Program-made: the position numbers and the translations under genes
Notes under the pieces: model-generated
Seen by the model: only the letters and a program-made list of their open reading frames with translations
Told to the model about the DNA's origin: nothing
The model's database searches: none
Origin: Paenibacillus riograndensis SBR5
GTDB lineage: Bacteria; Bacillota; Bacilli; Paenibacillales; Paenibacillaceae
Reading direction: 5' to 3'
Assembly: GCF_000981585.1 (NCBI RefSeq)
Contig: NZ_LN831776.1
Span: 5,811,187 to 5,875,186, forward strand
DNA length: 64,000 bases
Part shown: piece after piece, positions 47,577 through 55,319 of the stretch
Numbering within the stretch: position 1 is the stretch's first letter
Layout of the letters: each line of letters starts with the position of its first letter

Positions 47577-47640
47577 GTTGTTATGCCTCCCCTTTTTGGC
47601 TAATCGCTTATGCTTCTAATTTCTCCTGGTGACAACTTTA

Positions 47641-47668
47641 ATTATACGTTTTCAGAATGCGCTTACAA
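47641..47668 (-). promoter_or_regulatory. Promoter with overlapping cre-like site for the xylo-oligosaccharide cluster
   Basis: On the minus strand TTGTAA (47668-47663), a 16-bp spacer and a perfect TATAAT (47646-47641). The -35 overlaps TGTAAGCGCATTCT (47667-47654), which matches the CcpA consensus except at the last base. It lies 65 bp before the binding-protein start. Confidence 0.55.
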
Positions 47669-47881
47669 TTCATAGAATATAGGTCTTCCCCCCTGAAAAT
47701 TCATAAAAAGAAAACGGTTGCTTGCAGCGCGGCAGCGGAATTGCCGTTCTTCCTGAGCTGGCTGCGCCTGGCGCCTGAGCCTGCTTGCGGCCTCCTCGGG
47801 TTGGCCGGATTTTGACAAATTCAGGCGAATTCAGGGGCACTAATGCTCTTCATTTGGCCACGTGCCGTCCCCCAGCAAATT

Positions 47882-48850
47882 CTGTTCGGTTTTTCGCATA
47901 CATTCGGCCCACGTGCCCCCTACCCAGCAAATTGTGTTCGGTTTTTCGCATACATTCGGCCAACGCGCTTTCCCCCAGAACAATGTGTTCGGTTTTCCGC
48001 ATACATTCGGTCCATGCGCCGTCCCCCAGCAAATTGTGTTCGGTTTTTCGCATACATTCGGCCCACGTGCCGCCTCCCAGCAAATTGTGTTCGGTTTTTC
48101 GCATACATTCGGCCCACGTGCCGCCACCTCAGCAAATTGTGTTCGGTTTTTCGCATACATTCGGCCCACGTGCCGTTCCCCACCACATTGTGTTCGGTTT
48201 TTCGCATACATTCGGCCCACGTGCCGTCCCCCAGCAAATTGTGTTCGGTTTTTCGCATACATTCGGCCCACGTGCCGCCTCCCAGCAAATTGTGTTCGGT
48301 TTTTCGCATACATTCGGCCCACGTGCCGCCTACCCAGCAAATTGTGTTCGGTTTTTCGCATACATTCGGCCAACACGCCCCCTCCCAGCAAATTGTGTTC
48401 GGTTTTTCGCATACATTCGGCCCACGCGCTTTCCCCCAACAAATTCTGTTCGGTTTTCCGCATACATTCGCCCACGTGCCGCCTCCCAGCAAATTGTGTT
48501 CGGTTTTTCGCATACATTCGGCCCACGCGCCGCTACCTCAGCAAATTGTGTTCGGTTTTTCGCATACATTCGGCCCACGTGCCGCCTCCCAGCAAATTGT
48601 GTTCGATTTTTTGCATACATTCGGCCAACGCGCCCCCTCCCAGCAAATTGTGTTCGGTTTTTCGCATACATTCGGCCCACGTGCCGCCTCCCAGCAAATT
48701 GTGTTCGGTTTTTCGCATACATTCGTCCCACGTGCCGCCTCCCAGCAAATTGTGTTCGGTTTTTCGCATACATTCGGCCCATGCGCCGTCCCCTCAGCAA
48801 ATTGTGTTCGGTTTTTCGCATACATTCGGCCCACGTGCCGCCACCTCAGC
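47882..48850 (+). repeat. 51-bp tandem repeat array D, 19 units
   Basis: Units start at 47882, 47934, 47985, 48036, 48087, 48139 and so on to 48804, with steps of 50-52 bp. Core as in the other arrays (three units have CCGCATAC or CTGTTCGG). The linker is a third type, CCCACGTGCCGCCTCCCAGC followed by AAATT. It lies between the promoter region at 47669-47880, where I see no gene, and the GH95 terminator. Confidence 0.95.
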
Positions 48851-48881
48851 ACATTGGCTTTCTAGCCCACCACAGCAGAAA

Positions 48882-48907
48882 GGGATTGACGCAAATGCGC
48901 CAATCCC
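48882..48907 (-). terminator. Hairpin terminator of GH95 gene
   Basis: GGGATTGGCGC and GCGTCAATCCC on the minus strand form an 11-bp stem with one mismatch and a 4-nt loop, followed by TTTCTG, 50 bp after the GH95 stop. Confidence 0.65.
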
Positions 48908-48956
48908 AGTGTACTATCTTATAGTATTCGTCAATCCGGCAGCCTGCTGACCGGCT

Positions 48957-51203
48957 TCAGCGGGTGAATGTATACGTGCTTCCCGCTTCTCCTGTGAACG
49001 ATACGGAATCAAGTCCCGGACCTTCGAGCCGGCAAGGGCCGGATACGGTACATGTTACCACTGCTTCCGCAACGAGTCCACCGCTCCAGGTGAAATCGAG
49101 GGTATAACCGCCTCTTGCCCGCAGACCCTTGACACTGCCCTCGCTCCAGTCCGCAGGCAATGCAGGCAGTAGTCTGATACTTTCTGTATGACTCTGCAAT
49201 AGCATCTCCGCGATGCCCGCTGTTCCTCCGAAATTCCCGTCAATCTGGAACGGCGGATGATTGTCGAACAGATTAGGCAGGGTCGAATGCTCCAGCAACG
49301 CCCGCACATTGGTATAGGCCTTGCCCTCATCCTGGAGCCGCGCCCAGAAGTTAATGATCCAAGCCCGGCTCCAGCCAGTGTGTCCGCCGCCGCTGGCCAG
49401 TCTGCGCTCTAGCGTTGTCCGGGCGGCTGCTGCCAGTTCAGGCGTCCCCTGGACCGTGAAGGCGTCCCCGGGATACAAGGCGAAGAGATGGGAGATATGG
49501 CGGTGACCCGGCTCGATCTCCTCATAATCCTCCATCCACTCCTGAATCTGCCCATATTTGCCGATCTGCGGTCCCGGCAGCCGGTCCAGCGCCGCGCGAA
49601 GCTCTTCGCGGAATACCTCATCCCGCCCGATAATCTCCGAGCTCTGGACACAGGCCTTGAACAGCGCCTCAATAATCTGGAAGTCCATCGAGGCTCCGGC
49701 GCACAGCACACCCGATTCTCCGCCGGGAAGCTGGTACGTGTTCTCCGGCGAGACGGACGGGCAGGTAATCAGCCGGCCCGACTCATCCTCTATCAGGTAA
49801 TCCAGCAGGAATTGCGCAGATTCCTTCATGGTATCGTAGGCATTCGCCAGATAATGGCGGTTCTGGCTGAACCGGTAATGCTCCCACATGTGCAGGCATA
49901 GCCAAGCTGCGCCCAGCGGCCAGAACGATGCGGGCAGGTACGTATCCTGCGGAGCAGTATCTGCCCAGATGTCCGTATTGTGGTGTGCCGTGAAGCCGCC
50001 GCAGCCATACATCACCCTGGCGGTCACCCGTCCCGGCTCACGCATCCGTTCGATCAGATCGAACAGCGGCTCATGACATTCCGCCAGATTGCAGATTTCA
50101 GCCGGCCAGTAATTCATTTGCGCGTTAATGTTGATCGTGAATTTGCTGTCCCAGGCCGGGGTGAAGCTGTCATTCCAGATGCCCTGCAGATTCGCAGGCA
50201 AGGAGCCTGGGCGGCTGGAGGCGATCAGCAAATACCGGCCATATTGGAAGTAGGTTGTGATTAGCCCGTGATCCTCTTCCCCCTGCCGGAAGCGGTTCAG
50301 CCGTTCGCCGGTGGGCAATGCGTTCAGCTCGGTGTTCTCCGGGAGCGTGAGCGTAACCCGGCCATACAGGCTGCGGTAATCCGCGACATGACGGGCAAGC
50401 AGCTTGTCATAAGGAACCCTACTCAGCTCTTCAAGCTGCCGCTTGGCATGAAGTGCCGGATCGGGATGGCGGAACGTGGTTCCTGCGGCAAGCAGCAGCG
50501 TGACAAAGCTTGCCCCTTCCACCAGTACATATTCGCCGATGTTGCGGCAGGTGCCGTCTTCTGTGACGGCCTTCAATACGGCAGCGAAGGAGCTGCCCCC
50601 GCGCCCGCCGCATTCTCCGCCCATCACCAGTCCGCTGTCATTCCATTTCTCGGTCTTCTCCAGCATTCTCCAGTTCTGGCGGTTGAACCTGGCCTTCAGG
50701 GAGATTGCGTTCTTCTGATCAGAGGTAATCCGCACCACGATGGCCTGATCCGGGTAGCTGGCAAACAGTTCACGGGTATATCGTACCCCGCCGGTCACAT
50801 AGCTCACCCGCGATACGCCGCGTTCCAGATCCAGCTCCCGGCTATAATCTTCCACTGGCTGCTCATGTCCGCCGAACGACAGCAGCAGGTCGCCAAGCGG
50901 CAGATAATGGCGCTGCGCTTCCGGCAGACCCACCATCGTCATGGCCGCCAGCTCCTCCGCCTCCCGCAGCTTGCCTTCAAGAATCAGCTGGCGGAGCTTC
51001 GGCAGGTTGGGCAACGCATCTTCATTGTTGCGGTCACGCGGACCTCCGTACCAGACGGAATCCTCATTGAGCTGGAGCTTCTCCTCGGCCGCCCGGCCGA
51101 AGATCATGGCTCCAAGCCGCCCGTTGCCGATCGGCAGCGCCTCATTCCAATTCTGTGCCGGTTCACTGTACCATAAACGCTGGCTGTGTTCCTTGCTTGT
51201 CAT
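48957..51203 (-). CDS. GH95 alpha-L-fucosidase/alpha-L-galactosidase, cytoplasmic
   Basis: 748 residues, no signal peptide. Family features: LWYSEPAQNWNEALPIGNGR and LQLNEDSVWYGGPRD at the N-terminus, the (alpha/alpha)6 barrel with NLQGIWNDSFTPAWDSKFTI, NAQMNYWPAEICNLAECHEP, and PPFQIDGNFGGTAGIAEML near the C-terminus. It removes terminal alpha-1,2-linked L-fucose or L-galactose, for example from xyloglucan side chains. Follows the dehydrogenase and aldo-keto reductase genes in one operon, so the released sugar is probably oxidised by them. Confidence 0.92.
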   Translation of the reverse strand: MTSKEHSQRLWYSEPAQNWNEALPIGNGRLGAMIFGRAAEEKLQLNEDSVWYGGPRDRNNEDALPNLPKLRQLILEGKLREAEELAAMTMVGLPEAQRHYLPLGDLLLSFGGHEQPVEDYSRELDLERGVSRVSYVTGGVRYTRELFASYPDQAIVVRITSDQKNAISLKARFNRQNWRMLEKTEKWNDSGLVMGGECGGRGGSSFAAVLKAVTEDGTCRNIGEYVLVEGASFVTLLLAAGTTFRHPDPALHAKRQLEELSRVPYDKLLARHVADYRSLYGRVTLTLPENTELNALPTGERLNRFRQGEEDHGLITTYFQYGRYLLIASSRPGSLPANLQGIWNDSFTPAWDSKFTININAQMNYWPAEICNLAECHEPLFDLIERMREPGRVTARVMYGCGGFTAHHNTDIWADTAPQDTYLPASFWPLGAAWLCLHMWEHYRFSQNRHYLANAYDTMKESAQFLLDYLIEDESGRLITCPSVSPENTYQLPGGESGVLCAGASMDFQIIEALFKACVQSSEIIGRDEVFREELRAALDRLPGPQIGKYGQIQEWMEDYEEIEPGHRHISHLFALYPGDAFTVQGTPELAAAARTTLERRLASGGGHTGWSRAWIINFWARLQDEGKAYTNVRALLEHSTLPNLFDNHPPFQIDGNFGGTAGIAEMLLQSHTESIRLLPALPADWSEGSVKGLRARGGYTLDFTWSGGLVAEAVVTCTVSGPCRLEGPGLDSVSFTGEAGSTYTFTR

Positions 51204-51224
51204 CGCTTTTCCGCTCCTTCGCAG

Positions 51225-52244
51225 TTAATTCAGCTCAACCAGGGCCTTGATTACCTTGGATTCAGGCTTCAGCCAGCTCTCGAACTGCCCAATCATCTCC
51301 CCGAATGAGCAGCGGTGGGAAATATAGCTGTCCACATCAATGTAACCGTCCCTAATGGCGCTGATTACCCGCTCGAAATCCTCACGGGTCGCATTTCTGC
51401 TGCCCTGCACCGTCATCTCGCGGGCATGAAAATCGGGATCACTAAAGGTAATATTGCCTTTGACCAGACCGACATAGGTTAATGTTCCTCCATGACCGAC
51501 CAGTCCGAAGGCGCCTTCCATAGAAGAGATGTTGCCGGTGGAATCAATGACATGCGGCAGGAAATTGCCGTCCGTCAGCGCCGATAGCTGTTCCTTCGGC
51601 TCTTTCAAAGCGCTTACCGTATGTTCCGCCTGCGCCCAGCCCTTGCAGAAGACCAGACGTTCATCGTTGACATCCATCGCAATGACCTTCCCCCCGGCGT
51701 ACCGGGCCATTGCCATCACGCCTAGCCCGATCGGGCCTGCTCCGATCACCAGCACCTGATCCCCGGCGCTGATGCCGGAGCGCCGCACCGCATGGGCACC
51801 GATCGCCAGTGGCTCCAGCATGGCAGCCTGATCCAGCGTCAGCCCGTCTGTCTTCAGCAGATTGCGGACAGGCAAGGATACCCGCTCCCGCATCCCGCCG
51901 TCCAGATGAACACCGAATACTCTCATTTTCTGGCAGCAATTCGTTTTGCCGCTCAGACAGGCCCGGCACTCTCCGCAATGCAGATAGGGAATGACACTGA
52001 CCTGATCCCCGGCCCGCAGCCCTTGCGGATTGTCGCCAATGCGCTCAATGATCCCGGACACCTCATGCCCCAGCACACGCGGATAAGTGAAATAAGGCTG
52101 GTTGCCCCGGTAGGCGTGCAGGTCTGTTCCACAGATCCCGATGCGGCGGATGCTGATAATGGCTTCCCCGTCCCGCAGCTCCGGCTCCGGCAGATCCTCG
52201 CGGAATACGAACTTTCCGACTTCCTCACAAATAATTCCCTTCAT
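51225..52244 (-). CDS. Zinc-dependent alcohol/sugar dehydrogenase
   Basis: 339 residues from ATG 52244, overlapping the stop of the aldo-keto reductase by one base (TAATG). Medium-chain dehydrogenase: catalytic zinc ligands in GICGTDLHAYRG and GHEVSGIIE, structural-zinc cysteines in CGECRACLSGKTNCC, NAD-binding VIGAGPIGLGVMAM. Likely oxidises a sugar acid or alditol in the L-fucose/L-galactose pathway set by its neighbours; exact substrate uncertain (threonine- or sorbitol-dehydrogenase-like relatives exist). Confidence 0.85.
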   Translation of the reverse strand: MKGIICEEVGKFVFREDLPEPELRDGEAIISIRRIGICGTDLHAYRGNQPYFTYPRVLGHEVSGIIERIGDNPQGLRAGDQVSVIPYLHCGECRACLSGKTNCCQKMRVFGVHLDGGMRERVSLPVRNLLKTDGLTLDQAAMLEPLAIGAHAVRRSGISAGDQVLVIGAGPIGLGVMAMARYAGGKVIAMDVNDERLVFCKGWAQAEHTVSALKEPKEQLSALTDGNFLPHVIDSTGNISSMEGAFGLVGHGGTLTYVGLVKGNITFSDPDFHAREMTVQGSRNATREDFERVISAIRDGYIDVDSYISHRCSFGEMIGQFESWLKPESKVIKALVELN

Positions 52245-53203
52245 TATAAGCGCTCCCCGTTCCGGCCTGGTGCTTCGTTCCATTCTGCCCGGCCGCTCGG
52301 CCAGGTCGCCCCGTCAATCGGCTTCAGAATGTCGCGCACTTCAGTCAGTAATTGTTCGTCCATTGGCTCTTCGGTCCACTTAATATTGTTGCGGATATTA
52401 GCCGGTGTTGCCGTGCTGACCAAGGTGGTTGGAATCTGCTCGTTCGCGGTGGAGAACTGGACCGCCAGCTTGGCAATGTCTTCTCCCTTGTCTCTGCAGT
52501 ATTCAGCAGCGCGCTGACACGCAGCCTGAATCTCTGCTCCCGCCGGATGCCAGTCCGGCACCTTGCGGTTGCTGAGCAGCCCCATCGAGATGGGCGACGC
52601 ATTCATCAGCCCTGTGCCGCTCTTCTCCAGCAGCGGAAGGAGCCTGAGCAGCGTGGTATCGTTGAGCGAATAATGGCAATAGGACAGAATGACATCCAGC
52701 CTGGTCTGCGGCAGCACCTTCTCGAACACGCTCAAAGGCAGGCCGCTGACGCCGTAGTAACGGATTTTGCCCGCCTGCTTCAGCTCTTCCAGCGCCGGAA
52801 TTCCCTCCTCCATCACCTGCTCTACCGGGCCGAATTCAACATCATGCAGCAGCAGAATATCCAGATAATCCGTGCCCAGGCGGCCCATACTCTCTTCCGC
52901 GCTGCGGATGATCCGCTCCCTGGAGAAATCGAATTCCCCCTCGCCGTAACGCCCGGCCTTCGTGCTCAGGATATACTTGTCGCGCGGTACCGTCTGCAGC
53001 GCCTCGCCCAGCACCGTTTCCGCCTTCATCAGACCGTAATACGGGGAAACGTCAATGAGGTTAATCCCCAGATCAATCGCCGTATGAACCGTAAGGATGG
53101 CCTCATCCCTCGGAACCTCCCGGAACACGCTGCCCAGCGAAGAGGCCCCGAAGCTTAATGCCGATACCTCCAGTCCCGTATTGCCCAGCTTTCTGTATTT
53201 CAT
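52244..53203 (-). CDS. Aldo-keto reductase, L-galactose/L-fucose 1-dehydrogenase-like
   Basis: 319 residues. Aldo-keto reductase barrel: LGNTGLEVSALSFGASSLGS, catalytic Asp and Tyr in NLIDVSPYYGLMKAETVLGE, Lys in KYILSTKAGRYG, His in DILLLHDVEFG. The pattern SPYYG...AETVLGEAL and the ending DGATWPSGR are like L-galactose dehydrogenases, which oxidise the sugar to its lactone with NAD(P). With the lactonase-like amidohydrolase at 53437 this gives the first two steps of an oxidative L-sugar route. Confidence 0.82.
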   Translation of the reverse strand: MKYRKLGNTGLEVSALSFGASSLGSVFREVPRDEAILTVHTAIDLGINLIDVSPYYGLMKAETVLGEALQTVPRDKYILSTKAGRYGEGEFDFSRERIIRSAEESMGRLGTDYLDILLLHDVEFGPVEQVMEEGIPALEELKQAGKIRYYGVSGLPLSVFEKVLPQTRLDVILSYCHYSLNDTTLLRLLPLLEKSGTGLMNASPISMGLLSNRKVPDWHPAGAEIQAACQRAAEYCRDKGEDIAKLAVQFSTANEQIPTTLVSTATPANIRNNIKWTEEPMDEQLLTEVRDILKPIDGATWPSGRAEWNEAPGRNGERL

Positions 53204-53232
53204 ATTGCACTACCTCCCATGGTTTATGAATC

Positions 53233-53447
53233 TATATAAGCCGCACTTAAGATTGGAACTGGAGGCGTAATCGTCACTGCGGTGAACATTTGGACTTCCG
53301 GTCGCTGTTGTCCCCAGATTTCTCAATTTAACTCGCTATTCGCAGTAGAAATCCGGTGACAATGGCGAACGCTACCGCTCCCCCAGTTCCAAATTTCCCC
53401 TCCGTTTCTTTTCCCTTCTCGTTACTGACTTAAGTGCTACTTATCTA
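53233..53447. mobile_element. Palindromic MITE-like element, copy 1
   Basis: About 215 bp with imperfect 19-bp terminal inverted repeats (TATATAAGCCGCACTTAAG at 53233-53251; the complement of TAGATAAGTAGCACTTAAG at 53429-53447). Inside are nested pairs ATTTGGA/TCCAAAT (53288, 53388) and TTGTCCCCAGATTTC/GAAATCCGGTGACAA (53308-53322, 53348-53362). No coding capacity. A related copy is at 61642. The right end overlaps the last codons and stop of the amidohydrolase. Mobile origin is inferred from structure and copy number. Confidence 0.65.
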
Positions 53448-54273
53448 ACTTGTAAAATCCCGCCGCATTCGCTCCAAACACCGGCTCCATCTCTTCCGCT
53501 GACAAACGGCCCTGTAGTGCGCTGCGCAGAACCTCCACAACCTCGTCATAGGTTGCCGCCATCAGGCACACGGGCCAGTCGCTGCCGAACATCACCCGCT
53601 CCGGTCCGAACAGCTCCAGCACGGCATGAACATAAGCAGTGAAATCCTCCTGCGTCCAGCCCTGGGGATCGGCTTCGGTGACCATCCCGGACAGCTTGCA
53701 ATAAATCCCCGGGTGCTTCGCAATCTGCGCCATCCGGCTTCGCCACGGCTCTAATTGACCCGAAGCAATCGGCGGCTTAGCCAGATGGTCAATGACCCCC
53801 CGCAGTCCCGGAACCCGTTCCAGCATCTCAATCAGCTGCGGAAGCTGGTCCGCCAGAACCAGCAGGTCAACGGGCAGATCCTCGTCCGCAAGATATGAGA
53901 GCGCTTCTATATATGGCCGGGTCAAAAGCAGGCCGGGGTCCTCCATCTCCTGAATCATGACGCGAAGCCCGGTGAACTTCCGGTGCCCGCGAAGCTGCCG
54001 GAGCTGCTCCTTGAAGGTCGGGCTTGCCAGGTCCAGCCAGCCGATCACGCCGGCGATGGACTCCGCTTGCCCGCTGAGTCCCAAAATGTATTCCGTCTCC
54101 TCCACGGTCGGTGCAGCCTGTACCACAATCGTGCGGCTGATGCCGTGCCTGTGCAAATGCGGTTCCAGGTCTGAAGGCAGATAATCCCGGAACAGCACCG
54201 GAATCTCCGGCGTAATCCATCCATAATCATCCCTGTCTATCTTCCAGTAATGCTGATGAGCATCAATATACAT
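53437..54273 (-). CDS. Amidohydrolase-2 family lactonase (L-fuconolactone hydrolase-like)
   Basis: 278 residues from ATG 54273 (GGAGGC upstream). Metal-dependent TIM barrel of the COG3618 type: YIDAHQHYWKIDRDDYGWIT at the N-terminus, GVIGWLDLASP, LRGVIDHLAKPP, and VMFGSDWPVCLMAATY with the late Asp. Relatives open L-fuconolactone or similar sugar lactones. Divergent from the AraC gene at 54405. The last codons (Leu-Asp-Lys-stop) lie inside the terminal repeat of the small element at 53233. Confidence 0.85.
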   Translation of the reverse strand: MYIDAHQHYWKIDRDDYGWITPEIPVLFRDYLPSDLEPHLHRHGISRTIVVQAAPTVEETEYILGLSGQAESIAGVIGWLDLASPTFKEQLRQLRGHRKFTGLRVMIQEMEDPGLLLTRPYIEALSYLADEDLPVDLLVLADQLPQLIEMLERVPGLRGVIDHLAKPPIASGQLEPWRSRMAQIAKHPGIYCKLSGMVTEADPQGWTQEDFTAYVHAVLELFGPERVMFGSDWPVCLMAATYDEVVEVLRSALQGRLSAEEMEPVFGANAAGFYKLDK

Positions 54274-54404
54274 GATAACGCCTCCATTCCACCTTATTGT
54301 AAACATCCGATAAAGGAATAAAAATAGCTAAAACAAACAAATCTATACCTTATTTTGATATGATGTGGGTAAGAATCTTCAGATTTGACTCAGGGGGCGA
54401 CGTC

Positions 54405-55274
54405 ATGGAACCGATCCGCAGGCATTTTGACCATCAATTGCCGTTTACGCTGCTGCTGGACTATAAGGAAACGAAAAGCCCGCAGCGCGAGCTGCCCGAC
54501 CACCAGCATGACTGGTATGAATTCATCTACGTATATGGCGGCAAAGGAAGCTTTTTCATCGATCAGACCTTTTATGAGATGCATCCGGGCGACATAATTG
54601 TCGTTCCCGGGAACACGGTGCACCGGGGATTTCCCGACAATGAGGAGCCGGTGACTTCCTCCGCCCTTTTTTTCAGCCCGGCTCTGATTCATAACCATAC
54701 CTACAGTGAGTCTTATCCCTATCTGAAGCTGTTCGACGCTGCCAAGACAAACAAGCAGTATAAGTATACCCTGTCTCCTGAACATGCTGAAATTCTGCAA
54801 AATGATATCGAGGAGATCCACCGGGAGCGCGAGCAGAATCAACAGGATGGCGGGCAGGCGCTTACGCTGCTGCTTCATCTTACACTGCTGCATCTGAACC
54901 GCTACTGCCTGCCGCAAACCGCCGAGCCTGTTGCTTCAAGTCCCTTGCTGCCGGAGTGGTTCCGTGAGGCGCTCAGCTATATCAACGATCATCTGGATCA
55001 GCCGCTGGAGCTAGGCACCCTGGCCGGACGGGCGGCGATCTCACCAGCCCATTTCAGCCGGGTCTTCAAGCAGCGTCTGGGCATGAATGTGACGGATTAT
55101 ATTGCGACCAAGCGGATCTTTGCCGCCAAGGACAGCCTGCTGCAATCAAGCTATACCATCGAGCAGATTGCCATGGCCTGCGGCTTCGAGAGCCTGCCCC
55201 ATTTTTACCGTACGTTCAAAAGAATCACCAGCATGACACCCGCCGCCTACCGCAAGAGTAACAGAGCTTACTAA
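54405..55274 (+). CDS. AraC-family transcriptional regulator
   Basis: 289 residues from ATG 54405 (AGGGGGCGAC upstream). N-terminal cupin (LPDHQHDWYEFIYVYGGKGS, GDIIVVPGNTVHRGFPDN), C-terminal helix-turn-helix (LELGTLAGRAAISPAHFSRV, IEQIAMACGFESLPHFYRTF, MTPAAYRKS). Divergent from the L-fucose/L-galactose operon, its probable target. A TAATTGG/CCAATTA hairpin separates it from the convergent GH31. Confidence 0.88.
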   Translation: MEPIRRHFDHQLPFTLLLDYKETKSPQRELPDHQHDWYEFIYVYGGKGSFFIDQTFYEMHPGDIIVVPGNTVHRGFPDNEEPVTSSALFFSPALIHNHTYSESYPYLKLFDAAKTNKQYKYTLSPEHAEILQNDIEEIHREREQNQQDGGQALTLLLHLTLLHLNRYCLPQTAEPVASSPLLPEWFREALSYINDHLDQPLELGTLAGRAAISPAHFSRVFKQRLGMNVTDYIATKRIFAAKDSLLQSSYTIEQIAMACGFESLPHFYRTFKRITSMTPAAYRKSNRAY

Positions 55275-55293
55275 AGCTTTTCTATCCAGCGTA

Positions 55294-55315
55294 TAATTGG
55301 TCAAAAATCCAATTA
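55294..55315. terminator. Short hairpin between convergent AraC and GH31 genes
   Basis: TAATTGG (55294-55300) and CCAATTA (55309-55315) form a 7-bp stem; no T-run follows, so termination is uncertain. Confidence 0.4.
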
Positions 55316-55319
55316 GGCC

